Virus record (IMG/VR): IMGVR_UViG_3300008050_000148
Span: 1-33,859 of that record
Origin: a virus
Strand: one strand, 5' to 3'
DNA length: 33,859 nucleotides
This document shows positions 17,322 to 26,566 of the stretch, one piece after another; the first letter of the stretch is position 1; the number at the start of each line of letters is the position of its first letter. Below the pieces are notes generated by a model that ran no database searches, was not told the origin of the DNA, and was given only the letters and a program-made list of their open reading frames with translations. The position numbers and the translations under genes are program-made.

Positions 17322-18452
17322 TCACTGCAAGTCTCGAACGCTCCCCTGTGCCCCAAAGAAAGAGCACCAGATTTCGCCCATTGTTCGATAGAGACCTTCC
17401 TGACCAAGTCGGTTGATGCCGAATGGGTCACCAGTCTCAATACCGGACTCAAAGTACTGGGTTGGAATTGCTGTGCTGAACCAGAGATAATCTGTATCAA
17501 GATAGTAGATTCTACCGATTCCGTCACTTGTCATGTCCTTGGTTGGGATGATTGGGACACCATTGTAGGTAGCCACGATGAATCCGGCTTCGACACCGGG
17601 AACGCCCTGTACACCATTGTAGGATGGAACCACTCTCTTCTCTTCCATGAAGCGCTGCTGGCTCTGGAGGAGTTGTTGGATTCTCATCAGCGTGTCGTAT
17701 CCAGTCAGCATAACCTTAGGGTTGCCACCACGAGTCCAGAGTTGCTGGAAAAGATTGTCAAGGTGGTCAAGACTCAGAGTTCTGTTTGTGCTGGCTGAGT
17801 TTGCCTCATCTTCTGCGAAAGCCCACGTGTTTGCACTGCGGTCGATGCTGAAGATATCCTCATCGGCTGCGTTGTAGTGAGTGCCAGAGGTCATCGAGGT
17901 GTTTCCAGTTGTGATTCTGTCAAGGGACTCGAAATTGTTCCCAGCGACCGTGGTCACATCAGTCAGAAGCATCTTGTTCACCATCTCAGCGTGGTGCTTG
18001 CCCATTTCTTCCTTCATGACTGCTCGAATGTCACCCAGACCGTCGTCCTTGTCAGCGAGGAAGATGGCAGTCTCCGACATGTCGAAGGTGTGAGCCACCG
18101 TCTTTGGCTTGGCTGCAACATTCTGGAATGTTGGACGAACCGTGTCAGGAAGAGTTGCATTCTCTGCTACTCCACCGTGGACTGTTCCAGAGTTTGGCTT
18201 GGCTGTAATAACTCTCCAACCACTTCGGTCCCATGGCTTCTTCGGCAGAATGCTGAAGGCGTTGAATTCTTGGTTCAGTTGAGACCACACTTTGCGGCCA
18301 TAGATGGCTTGGTAAGTACCTGCAGTGGTCGACAGCATTGGGCTGTCAGCCTTCAACAGTTCGCTACCGGAGTATGAGTACCCCATTGCGTTACCTGCAC
18401 CATAGTAGTAGCGTTCCAAATCTGTGACTGTCCTTACGTAGTTTCGTGCCAT
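17322..18452 (-). CDS. HK97-fold major capsid protein
   Basis: A 376-residue protein with HK97-type features. The N-terminal arm is followed by a strand region (VWSQLNQEFNAFSILPKKPW). A long spine-helix-like segment comes next (DIRAVMKEEMGKHHAEMVNKML). The C-terminal part has PKVMLTGYDTLMRIQQLLQS and then GVPIIPTKDMTSDGIGRIYY, typical of the A-domain. Start: ATG 18452, favoured over TTG 18458 because AGGAGG lies 8 nt upstream, inside the end of the protease gene. It follows a protease/scaffold gene and precedes small head genes, the standard order. Codons are richer in G/C at third positions than in most neighbours, which fits strong expression. The portal-protease-capsid linkage makes the call firm. 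Confidence 0.9.
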   Translation of the reverse strand: MARNYVRTVTDLERYYYGAGNAMGYSYSGSELLKADSPMLSTTAGTYQAIYGRKVWSQLNQEFNAFSILPKKPWDRSGWRVITAKPNSGTVHGGVAENATLPDTVRPTFQNVAAKPKTVAHTFDMSETAIFLADKDDGLGDIRAVMKEEMGKHHAEMVNKMLLTDVTTVAGNNFESLDRITTGNTSMTSGTHYNAADEDIFSIDRSANTWAFAEDEANSASTNRTLSLDHLDNLFQQLWTRGGNPKVMLTGYDTLMRIQQLLQSQQRFMEEKRVVPSYNGVQGVPGVEAGFIVATYNGVPIIPTKDMTSDGIGRIYYLDTDYLWFSTAIPTQYFESGIETGDPFGINRLGQEGLYRTMGEIWCSFFGAQGSVRDLQ

Positions 18453-18454
18453 TC

Positions 18455-19849
18455 TCAATCCCTCCTGATAACTTGGTTAGCAAGGTCATGAACTTCACTC
18501 CATGACATTCCTGCTAATTCTGCGCTCTCAGGGATTGGTATGTGGGAAGCACTCTCTCCGCCAGACTTCTGGATGGTGGTGCTCTGGGTTGATGAAAGAT
18601 TATCAATTCTGTCAGAAAGACCAGAGATTGCCTTGGTGATGTCTGCAAGAGGTCCACGTGCATCAAAGTCTTGTCGAGCGGCCATTTCTTGTTCATGCCT
18701 CTGTTCTTTATTGAGTCTCTCAGCGAAGAAACCACCGAGGTTCTCTTTGAACTGCTGCTCAGTGGATGCTGCCCTGTAGACTTCGTAAGCCTTCTCGATG
18801 TCAGCGTCTGTAACCTCATTTGGGCTAAGGAAACCTTTCTTGGCCTGCATTGTATCACTTCCACCAAGTCCCATATTCTTGATAGCATTGGTTGAAGGCG
18901 AACCACTCTCTTGGGCCCGTCCTTTGACTTGTCCAGCGAAGTAGTCAGCGCCATCTATTGAATCTGGATTATCGAATCCACCGAGTTGTGCCTTCTCCAT
19001 TGAATCTGGGTCAGCGAAGTGTGCTCGGGCCTTACCCACATCATAATTTGCAGATTTAGCGACACCCTCAAGGAAGTTAAGATATTCTTCACTGATGAAC
19101 TCATCATCAGACTTCTTTGCGTCATCTTTGTCTTTCTTCTCGTCTTTCTTTTCATCTTTCTCCTCGTCAGCCGCCTCTTCTTTTGCTTCTTCAATGAAGG
19201 GAGGGGCTTTCTTTTCTACTTCGTCACTCTTTTCCATAGAATCGAGGCGAGTTTCCAGTCGATTGAGAACGTCAGATAGTTCGTCCAAGGCTGTCATATG
19301 CTCCCCCTTGCTAACGTCTTCCTTAATAATACGGAAGGTCGACTCTGGATTGATTCCTTTTTCACAAATTGTGACCTCATGGAGTTCCAGTTTGCTGATT
19401 TCACGATAATCTCCGTGCTTAGAATCAGATTTATTCATTCTTTTGAACGCTTGGCCACCGATACTAAATCCACGCAAATTTCCCTTTCTTATTTCTGAGG
19501 CAACCTCTCGTGCCTTTTCTATGTCATCTCGTAGTTGCACTACTACAAACATACCAACATCATCAACTTCCGACTTCCAAACCTTACCTTGACTATCTAT
19601 GTATTCAGGAACGACACTACCAACTTGTATATTGGAGTGAGCCAATTGCACATTACTATACTCAGGGGCGGCCATATATTTCTTGAAAGCATCACGCAAT
19701 GCTTCACGTGTAATAAGGTCACCCTGTTTATCGACTAACTCCACACTGGCGTAACCAGCAACCACAAGGTCATCGGATTTCAACAATTGAATATCTTGCA
19801 AGGGCACTCGCATGTCTAACATAATATCATATGTGCGCAAAACTCTCAT
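18455..19849 (-). CDS. Prohead maturation protease fused to a scaffold-like C-terminal domain
   Basis: A 464-residue protein. Residues 25-175 match an HK97/S78-type prohead protease: VVAGYASVELVDKQGDLIT at 29-47, the probable catalytic His71 in QLAHSN, Ser129 in LRGFSIGG, and KLELHEVTICEKGINPES at 153-170. The C-terminal 290 residues are mostly helical and very acidic/Lys-rich (a DEKKDEKKDKDD-like stretch), ending in Gln/Ser-rich coils, like a delta-domain scaffold that is digested after assembly. It starts with ATG 19849, overlapping the upstream stop as ATGA. In-frame ATGs at 19822 and 19813 are alternatives. It would clip capsid subunits and itself inside the procapsid, and may also process the internal proteins encoded nearby. 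Confidence 0.88.
   Translation of the reverse strand: MRVLRTYDIMLDMRVPLQDIQLLKSDDLVVAGYASVELVDKQGDLITREALRDAFKKYMAAPEYSNVQLAHSNIQVGSVVPEYIDSQGKVWKSEVDDVGMFVVVQLRDDIEKAREVASEIRKGNLRGFSIGGQAFKRMNKSDSKHGDYREISKLELHEVTICEKGINPESTFRIIKEDVSKGEHMTALDELSDVLNRLETRLDSMEKSDEVEKKAPPFIEEAKEEAADEEKDEKKDEKKDKDDAKKSDDEFISEEYLNFLEGVAKSANYDVGKARAHFADPDSMEKAQLGGFDNPDSIDGADYFAGQVKGRAQESGSPSTNAIKNMGLGGSDTMQAKKGFLSPNEVTDADIEKAYEVYRAASTEQQFKENLGGFFAERLNKEQRHEQEMAARQDFDARGPLADITKAISGLSDRIDNLSSTQSTTIQKSGGESASHIPIPESAELAGMSWSEVHDLANQVIRRD
18461..18466 (-). promoter_or_regulatory. Shine-Dalgarno site of the major capsid gene
   Basis: AGGAGG on the minus strand lies 8 nt before ATG 18452, inside the last codons of the protease gene. 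It supports ATG 18452 over TTG 18458. Confidence 0.75.
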
Positions 19850-22800
19850 CTATTTAATACGGAAGCATTCTTCTCTTTCTTGCGTCTTTCATATTTTCTT
19901 TCTTCTTCTGCTTCTTTTTCTTCTGTATATTCACTATTAGAAGAATCCCAATCAGGCATGGTGGCCCCACCATCAATTGTAGTAGGACCACGGGGGGCTG
20001 CCTCTCCTGTCCCATGATTGATTGCTAAACTCTCAATACCAATAGTCGCCATACGCTCTTTAGCAATACGGTCCATCAATTTAGCAGCCAATGTGGCTGC
20101 TTTGATAGTCAAATCTTCCTCTGTTGGTTTATGGAAAGTGCCCGGCACTATTTTGGGCTCAAGAAATGGTTCATGGGGCTCAGGGTTATCGACTTTCTTA
20201 GGGGGTTCAGCCAATTTCTTACGGTCCTTTTCAGACATCTTAACTGCTATCTTCTTACTTTTGAGCAAAGCGGCAGCAACAGGCTCCCAATCATCACGTA
20301 TTGCTTCACATAGACGAATAACGTAATCACTATCGTTTTGGTCAGGAAGAGATACTTGTGGCTCTTGTAATTCAACTCCTAATTCATTAGGATACATCTT
20401 GTATAACACATCATTCTCTAAATGAGGTAATTCAATTTTCAAGAAATTCTCCTCAAGTGAAACTTTCGTAGGAGACCACACTGGTACAGATTTTGCTAAA
20501 ATGCCCAGTGTCTCAATACTCGCAGGGCCATCACCTTCACCGTGAATCTTTCCTCCCCGCACAGTAAACAAAGAGCGCCCCTTCTGCTTCTTTTCCTTTA
20601 CAGAAGCAACAGTGACTTTGACACTGTGTCCTATTTCATAACGCTGAGGTGAACGAAAAACCGTCCCTACATCCATGTAAGTATGCTTCTTAGTTTTCAC
20701 TGCTCGGGGGCCTAACCCTTCTGTGTCAAATATAGGGCCCGCCCCCAGTCTATAGGTATAGGTACCAGTTCCTGAACGGTCAAGAATGATGAGGTCAACT
20801 TTCTTTCCTTTCTGTAAAATAACCCACTTAGGATGTCTTAATTCTCCACGCATGTAGGTAGATTGGGCATCTCTTAACAGAATAGGTTGCTCTAATTCAG
20901 CAATAGCGTCCTCAAGACCGTCATCGTCAGTTGTGCGCAGAGTTGAAGGGGAAGGGGGTTGGAAATGCTCATGTGGCTCAAAGGTAGCCCTCAACAATCG
21001 GACTCGCTCTGTTGCCTTCATTTCATGAATATCATCATCTTCAACTTTGAGTACATCTATCACATAGAAGCGCTTCTTATGTAGCATTCCATCCAGAACG
21101 AAATCTTTCTCACTTGATTTCTTTGCATCCTTCTGTACCTGCTTAGGGACCTCTATTTTTTCATTAAGGGTGGTCTGGGCAGTGAAATTATCTCCTTTGC
21201 GTGTCAACATAATACGCTCACCCTTTGGCCAAGAAGTGACAACCCACTCTCCTGTGAACCCACGAAGAGAATCTAAATCATCAACATTGAAGATACGGTG
21301 CATAGGAAGAATGGGGTCAGGTCGAGGTGTTTTGAAGAAAACATTGTCTAATAGACCAAGAGTGTCGATTTCTTGAATTGAAGTTGCAAATAATCCTCCA
21401 CCATCTACACCAATGCCCACATCTCTCTGTGAATGCCCCGCAGAAGTAGGCCGTAGGCCTTGGGGGGAGGATATGTGCTCATCCCCAGTCAACATACCAT
21501 TTAATTCAGGAAATACATCGAATAAATACTTATGAGGAACTCTCATCAATGGTGTTTCTCGCACAGGGAGGTTTTTAATTGTAATATCTCCATTTTCCGC
21601 TAATCCTAATGTATAATCAGGCAACATGCCCCAACCCCAACTTAAGCGAGGGCCATTGAGTAAATCGTGCACTGAATGAGACCCCGGCTTCGATAAATCT
21701 ATAGGGGCTTCTCCCCAATCATTACCTGAATATTTTTGCTTCTTTTCCTTTGTGTGGTCAACTATGTCTGAAGGAGTGTATAATAAAACACTATCAAACA
21801 TTTTTGCAGCGTCTCTGAGTCTGTTTTTTACTTTAGTGTCTTGAGTCCCTGTTGTTTTACCTTCAATTACCCGACCACCTACCTTTTTCTGTGTACGACC
21901 ATCTTCTACAGAAGGACGATTTGGTGCATTTACCAATGTCAAATTGTTTCTTTGTAACTCATCAGGAGAAAAAATTAGTTTCAACTTTTTTGCAAGTTGT
22001 CTAAAGAAAAGAGGAGTAGGTTCTTTTCTGGTCTCTTTATTACGCATAACATCTTTAGATGTCAAAAAGTCCCCAATATGCTCTACATCTTTTGTGTGTT
22101 CACTAATATCATCTTTCACAAACCCATCCAATAAACCACTCATAAGTGCTTGACTTAATGTCATAGCCTGCACTGGTTCCTTTTTATTCATCTTCGCTTG
22201 TAGTTTTTGTACAATCTCTTGATGATGTTTATCTAAAGGATTGAAACCAAGAGTTTCAAACAACTCTCCCTTATCCATATTTTGAGAAATCACTCCTTGG
22301 TGTTCATTCAAGCCTTGTGCCAAATGAGACATAGGGTGTTCAATTATATCTTTATTAGATACTTCATCAGTTTCTTTTGGGACCATAGTGTGGCCCATTT
22401 GACCATGTACTTCATGGGGCGTGCTGAATAATGATAATTGGCCATTTCTGAATAATTCAAGTGCATTTGATAACAATGCTTGTGGGTCATTTTTATGGCG
22501 GGAGAAGAACTCAGGTTGTTGTTGCTCTATTTTTTCTCTAAGTGTTTTTGTTACATTCGTGATGGCATTCATATGACTATTAATGACTTTATCAAACTCT
22601 CTGTCATAGCGGCTCATGCCCCTTTCTTCTGACAAATCACCAGTTACCATTCCTCTTACATCAACTTCTCGTTGTTGCATAATATGGTGTAAACGGGGGT
22701 CAGATACTGCGTATTCTTCTGGGGGGACTTTATGAAATGACATAACTTTTGCATTTTTACCATAACGATTCTTGTATGGTCTTCCTCTTTGGTCTTTAAT

Positions 22801-25422
22801 TGATTGAAGAAAATCCCCAGAAGATAATATTTTTTCATGTTCCCCTCTATCGTGGTCTCTTTCCCATTTTGGAGACTGTCCGGGTGGTATTATCTGACGC
22901 AACAAAGTACGTAAAATATAACTTTGAATATGTTTATCTGACAAATGTGCAAAATCAGTTGGCTCTATAATTGGATTTGACATTCCACGAATTTTTCTCT
23001 CTCTGTTTTCTTTTTCCTCTACAGAAAGATTCTCAGGAATATGAAAAAGGTCAGGGTCAAAAAAACCAGATTGTTCTTGTATCTTTCGTTCTCTACCATA
23101 TCTGGATGGAAGACCTAAACCAGTAGTCAATATTTTACCTCGACCATCAAACCATGTTGTTGGTGAACTTGGTATTTTTGACTTACTGTGATATGGTCTA
23201 CCGAATTTTGGGTCATCTAACCATGCCTGAACAGCCGCACCATGAGGTGTTGAAATGTTAGCCCTTTGATTATGATTTGTTGTTGTGGAGAGTTCCTTTA
23301 ATTGATGGTTTTCATCAACAAAGGAATGGGATGCATTACCCATGGAAAGAATTTCATGTGGTTCAAGTTTACCGTGGACTAAACGCCGAGAGCCCAATAA
23401 TAATTTTCCTTCTTTATCGACCAATCCTTGCTTTCCTCCAATCATATCAGAATATTTGGGATTAGTAACTTCCTTACCCACACCAGCAGGGGCCCCCTTA
23501 GGTCCATACTCTATATTTTTGTGACCATGAACTGTTGGGTGCAAATTTGCTAACAAACCCGCCATATCATCTCGAAAACCAATAACAGGGTTCTCTATGT
23601 TTACTGATTGTAACCATCTATTCATTTGCTCTTCTGTTCTTACTTTTTCACCCACGGCAGCCTGTTGGCCCACTAAATCTGGTTGGGTTGTCTCTATTTT
23701 TATTGAAGACCTTTTAGGTCCCCTTTTTGTTTCATCTTCTGGATGAGCATCATGAAAACCATTTCCCAAAAATGAAAATGATTGATGTGTTGGCCCCCCA
23801 CCAACCCTTTCATGTTCCTCTAAAGGTGCATAAACTGTTGTTAAAAAATCATGTAACATGTCAATGTATGTTTCCTCCTCTCTCGCTATGCCCCCAGTTT
23901 GATGAAATGGCTCCATCCAATGTGAAGCAAAGGTACGAGAAAGGTCACCATGGTCGTGATAATAATCAAGGTCACCCTCTTGTGAAATAAACTCAGGGTT
24001 AGGACCAAACATATTACGATATGCCAAATAGGCATTACGAATGTCTTTTTGATGAGCAGCATATCCTTGCATATTCTTTGCCGTGTTTTTGAATTTTTCA
24101 ATAGTTTCAGGTTCCAAAACCTTTTTCCCTGTCCACTTTTCACCATATAAAGGGTGTTCTCCTTTGGGATATAAATTTCCATTTTCATCTAAACCCGCTA
24201 ACATATTAAATAAATCAGGATGCATTTGTCCCTCTTGGTTATCACCCCAATCACTATAGCCTTGTTTATAGCCCGGTAAAGGAGCATCATCATCATCTAC
24301 CATTTTACGATGATTGTTCCATAATCGTTCATAAACAGAATCACCCTCCTCTCCCTTCTTCCCAATTGTGTTTACCCCATGGGCGGCAACAGTGAAATAT
24401 CGTAAATTAACGTCTCCTCCTTTGTGTGATTTTTCATGTATAGGGGCCACATTAGGCCCAGAATTCATATCTGCACCAACCATCCAATTCTTTTCACCAG
24501 CAGTGCGTGAAATGAAATTGCGCTTTAGGCGTGCAGCAGCCATATGAGGTATTGCTTCTTCTCTATCAGAACCGTGTTTATACAAATGTCCAACAATTTC
24601 TGTTCTCCGTTCTGGGGGCATAAATTCGAGACCAAGATTATATCCTAACCAACCAAGTTTGCGTGAATGTAATCCATTTTCATCTTTATAATGTTCACCA
24701 CCAGTCCATTGCTCAGCACGTTGATTAAAATGCTCTTCACGTAATTTGTGTTTCATTTCATCATCTAATTCTGCCTCACCGATGTTTTGATTTTTCAACC
24801 ATCTCAAAAAATCAGTGTCATAATAATCATGAGCAGAGTGGTCGTCTTGTAAACTCCCCAAGAAGTTGTTATCAAAAGCCGGTGTATGCTTCCATCTGTT
24901 TTGATGTGATAATTCCATCTTGGCTTCTTTTTCTGCCAAAGATTCAGTATGGGGGTCTGGTCTCAAATAATATCCTCTTAGAACATCAACAAAACGATTA
25001 CCATGTAATAAGGGATGAATAGATTCAGAAAAGGGACTATGGTCCCTAAAGGGCCCTTCTGGGGTATTGCGACCCTGTATCAAATGAGTGGGGTCCATCT
25101 GTGGCCAAGCACCATGAATCAATCCTTCTTCTCCCTCTTCTTGCACCCCTTGTCCATAATCAATAGGTATTGCGGAATTAATGCGGCCACTAAATGGACC
25201 AAGAGGCACATCAGTGACATCTTTTAACAAAACCATATCACTGAAAACCCGTGCCATTACATCATCACTCTTAGTGATGTGAACAGCATCATGTCTCTGT
25301 AAATTACGCAGAGCAAAACGATAAGCAGCCGCAGAATCTACAGTATCTATGCCATCGAAAAGAGATTTGAGCACATCTGAGCGGGCTCTCAGATAGATTT
25401 CAACAGGTCCCTCGATTGACAC
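19846..25422 (-). CDS. 1858-residue virion-cluster protein with degenerate DNA-ligase-like region
   Basis: The first about 1300 residues match nothing I know. They are rich in His, Asp, Arg, Gly and Pro, hydrophilic, and without membrane segments. Residues about 1375-1640 resemble an ATP-dependent DNA ligase core. WPKGERIML (1398-1406) sits where the adenylation motif K-x-DG-x-R is expected. FVLDG (1441-1445) and FYVIDVL (1452-1458) match motif III/IIIa, and ERVRLL follows at 1472. ILLRD (1514-1518) and KWVILQKGKK (1532-1541) sit where motifs IV and V belong, then an OB-fold-like segment. The catalytic Lys position is Trp1398 and the motif Asp is Lys1400, so adenylation should be lost. The C-terminus is Lys/Glu-rich. 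Start: GTG 25422 just after GAGGT. It sits between portal-side genes and the protease. A packaged or internal head protein is possible. Confidence 0.75.
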   Translation of the reverse strand: MSIEGPVEIYLRARSDVLKSLFDGIDTVDSAAAYRFALRNLQRHDAVHITKSDDVMARVFSDMVLLKDVTDVPLGPFSGRINSAIPIDYGQGVQEEGEEGLIHGAWPQMDPTHLIQGRNTPEGPFRDHSPFSESIHPLLHGNRFVDVLRGYYLRPDPHTESLAEKEAKMELSHQNRWKHTPAFDNNFLGSLQDDHSAHDYYDTDFLRWLKNQNIGEAELDDEMKHKLREEHFNQRAEQWTGGEHYKDENGLHSRKLGWLGYNLGLEFMPPERRTEIVGHLYKHGSDREEAIPHMAAARLKRNFISRTAGEKNWMVGADMNSGPNVAPIHEKSHKGGDVNLRYFTVAAHGVNTIGKKGEEGDSVYERLWNNHRKMVDDDDAPLPGYKQGYSDWGDNQEGQMHPDLFNMLAGLDENGNLYPKGEHPLYGEKWTGKKVLEPETIEKFKNTAKNMQGYAAHQKDIRNAYLAYRNMFGPNPEFISQEGDLDYYHDHGDLSRTFASHWMEPFHQTGGIAREEETYIDMLHDFLTTVYAPLEEHERVGGGPTHQSFSFLGNGFHDAHPEDETKRGPKRSSIKIETTQPDLVGQQAAVGEKVRTEEQMNRWLQSVNIENPVIGFRDDMAGLLANLHPTVHGHKNIEYGPKGAPAGVGKEVTNPKYSDMIGGKQGLVDKEGKLLLGSRRLVHGKLEPHEILSMGNASHSFVDENHQLKELSTTTNHNQRANISTPHGAAVQAWLDDPKFGRPYHSKSKIPSSPTTWFDGRGKILTTGLGLPSRYGRERKIQEQSGFFDPDLFHIPENLSVEEKENRERKIRGMSNPIIEPTDFAHLSDKHIQSYILRTLLRQIIPPGQSPKWERDHDRGEHEKILSSGDFLQSIKDQRGRPYKNRYGKNAKVMSFHKVPPEEYAVSDPRLHHIMQQREVDVRGMVTGDLSEERGMSRYDREFDKVINSHMNAITNVTKTLREKIEQQQPEFFSRHKNDPQALLSNALELFRNGQLSLFSTPHEVHGQMGHTMVPKETDEVSNKDIIEHPMSHLAQGLNEHQGVISQNMDKGELFETLGFNPLDKHHQEIVQKLQAKMNKKEPVQAMTLSQALMSGLLDGFVKDDISEHTKDVEHIGDFLTSKDVMRNKETRKEPTPLFFRQLAKKLKLIFSPDELQRNNLTLVNAPNRPSVEDGRTQKKVGGRVIEGKTTGTQDTKVKNRLRDAAKMFDSVLLYTPSDIVDHTKEKKQKYSGNDWGEAPIDLSKPGSHSVHDLLNGPRLSWGWGMLPDYTLGLAENGDITIKNLPVRETPLMRVPHKYLFDVFPELNGMLTGDEHISSPQGLRPTSAGHSQRDVGIGVDGGGLFATSIQEIDTLGLLDNVFFKTPRPDPILPMHRIFNVDDLDSLRGFTGEWVVTSWPKGERIMLTRKGDNFTAQTTLNEKIEVPKQVQKDAKKSSEKDFVLDGMLHKKRFYVIDVLKVEDDDIHEMKATERVRLLRATFEPHEHFQPPSPSTLRTTDDDGLEDAIAELEQPILLRDAQSTYMRGELRHPKWVILQKGKKVDLIILDRSGTGTYTYRLGAGPIFDTEGLGPRAVKTKKHTYMDVGTVFRSPQRYEIGHSVKVTVASVKEKKQKGRSLFTVRGGKIHGEGDGPASIETLGILAKSVPVWSPTKVSLEENFLKIELPHLENDVLYKMYPNELGVELQEPQVSLPDQNDSDYVIRLCEAIRDDWEPVAAALLKSKKIAVKMSEKDRKKLAEPPKKVDNPEPHEPFLEPKIVPGTFHKPTEEDLTIKAATLAAKLMDRIAKERMATIGIESLAINHGTGEAAPRGPTTIDGGATMPDWDSSNSEYTEEKEAEEERKYERRKKEKNASVLNR

Positions 25423-25428
25423 ATGACC

Positions 25429-25818
25429 TCACCGAGAGCCACCGTCAACAAGTCTGTCTGCACCTGTCTTAGTGTGAGGATTCAGGTGTATAGAATCGAG
25501 ATTAACCGCTTCTTTCTTTGCTCCTTTATTGGTAACGTCTTCAGACTCAATTGTGTTACCATTAGTCCAATAAGGGGCGGTATGAACTTGCCCACCAGTT
25601 TCTGTTACAAAATGAGATGGGCCAACAGTTGACCCTTCTTTATGGCCAGTATATTCTGGTTGGGATTTCTCCATATAGCCTTCTTTGTCACAATTGCACT
25701 CTTTATCACATTTGGAGCATTTCTTATCTTTAGCCTTCTCAATGCGCTCATTCAAACGCAATGCCTTGAGCATCAAATCTTCTACTTCTGGTGATATTTC
25801 ACTGTACCTTGGTCTCAT
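25429..25818 (-). CDS. Small unknown protein with Cys cluster
   Basis: A 129-residue protein. Residues 1-32 are helical (SPEVEDLMLKALRLNERIEK), followed by Cys at 34, 37, 41 and 43 (CSKCDKECNCDKE), a possible metal site. The rest is polar and low in hydrophobic residues, with several His (HFVTETGGQVHTAPYWTNGN). Start: ATG 25818 overlapping the previous stop (ATGA). It ends six nt before the giant ligase-like gene. No family is recognised. Composition of the C-terminal half resembles the giant gene that follows, so it may be an assembly partner; that is speculation. Confidence 0.6.
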   Translation of the reverse strand: MRPRYSEISPEVEDLMLKALRLNERIEKAKDKKCSKCDKECNCDKEGYMEKSQPEYTGHKEGSTVGPSHFVTETGGQVHTAPYWTNGNTIESEDVTNKGAKKEAVNLDSIHLNPHTKTGADRLVDGGSR

Positions 25819-26186
25819 GCGTCTAACCCCGCTATTGATGGAACTGATTGGTCTGTTAGACCGAGTGATTTAGCATTGTCTGCCATGGCGTGAATATCGT
25901 CCCAACTCATTGCATGGAACTCTTCATTATTGTCTGGTACAGACAACTCATCTGTTCCCTTGAGTATAGAATCATCATCTCCACGGAAAGCATCAACAAT
26001 CATACCCTCAGCAAAAGGAGTGCTTGTGGAAACAAATCCCGCTTTACGCAAAAGAGCGGCTGGGTCCATAAGAATCTGTTTCAAAATGGTGTTTTCAGAC
26101 TGTAACATCTGAAGTTGTCCATCCATAGACTCCATCTTTGTGATAAGGGTCTCCATAAGACGGCTTGCACCATCTTCTTCACTCAT
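25815..26186 (-). CDS. Small coiled-coil head-cluster protein
   Basis: A 123-residue acidic protein. Residues about 8-42 form a clear coiled coil (LMETLITKMESMDGQLQMLQ, then SENTILKQIL). The C-terminal part is Asp/Ser/Ala-rich (MSWDDIHAMADNAKSLGLTD). A similar short phrase, MSWSEVHDLANQ, appears at the C-terminus of the protease/scaffold protein, so the two may share a terminal interaction motif. Start: ATG 26186, four nt after the previous stop. Candidate roles are scaffold or portal-associated assembly factor; none is proven. Confidence 0.62.
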   Translation of the reverse strand: MSEEDGASRLMETLITKMESMDGQLQMLQSENTILKQILMDPAALLRKAGFVSTSTPFAEGMIVDAFRGDDDSILKGTDELSVPDNNEEFHAMSWDDIHAMADNAKSLGLTDQSVPSIAGLDA

Positions 26187-26190
26187 ATAA

Positions 26191-26529
26191 TCACAAATCC
26201 CGTTGACTCAATTGCTTCATTGGGGAGCGCACAGTAGTTGCACGCACATATCCCGGTAGAACATTTGGATTGCTCTGATAACTACGCTCACTTTGCTTGA
26301 ATTTGCGCACTGGTACGCCACCAGCATATACATCATTAATGCCTATTGATTTCTCAGCCTTTGTAACTGCACTTTCAATATCGCTTGCTAAATATTGAGC
26401 AAACTTCTGTATTTCATTAATGTGATGTCGAGCGTTGCCTACATCACCTGAATCTATAGCCTTGTGAAAGGATTCTACTTCGGCCCCAAGTTTGCGAGCC
26501 ATGGGGTCCATCTTCGATAATTCGGTCAT
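26191..26529 (-). CDS. Small helical protein after the portal
   Basis: A 112-residue protein with a helical core (DPMARKLGAEVESFHKAIDS, then ARHHINEIQKFAQYLASDIE) and a basic, less ordered C-terminus. No family is recognised. Start: ATG 26529, chosen because GGAGTGAT lies 4 nt upstream. An in-frame GTG at 26577 would overlap the portal by 11 nt and lacks such a site. The position next to the portal suggests a head-assembly role, which the sequence does not prove. Confidence 0.6.
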   Translation of the reverse strand: MTELSKMDPMARKLGAEVESFHKAIDSGDVGNARHHINEIQKFAQYLASDIESAVTKAEKSIGINDVYAGGVPVRKFKQSERSYQSNPNVLPGYVRATTVRSPMKQLSQRDL

Positions 26530-26533
26530 ATCA

Positions 26534-26541
26534 ATCACTCC
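26534..26541 (-). promoter_or_regulatory. Shine-Dalgarno-like site deciding the ATG start at 26529
   Basis: GGAGTGAT on the minus strand lies 4 nt before ATG 26529, one base short of GGAGGTGAT. No comparable site precedes the alternative GTG at 26577. Confidence 0.55.
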
Positions 26542-26566
26542 AAAGGGCTCCCATGTTTCAATGTTC

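Noticed and set aside
18540-19409. Plus-strand Ser- and Phe-rich frames opposite the protease/scaffold tail
   Set aside because: They are the antisense of the Lys/Asp/Glu-rich scaffold codons and have no independent support.
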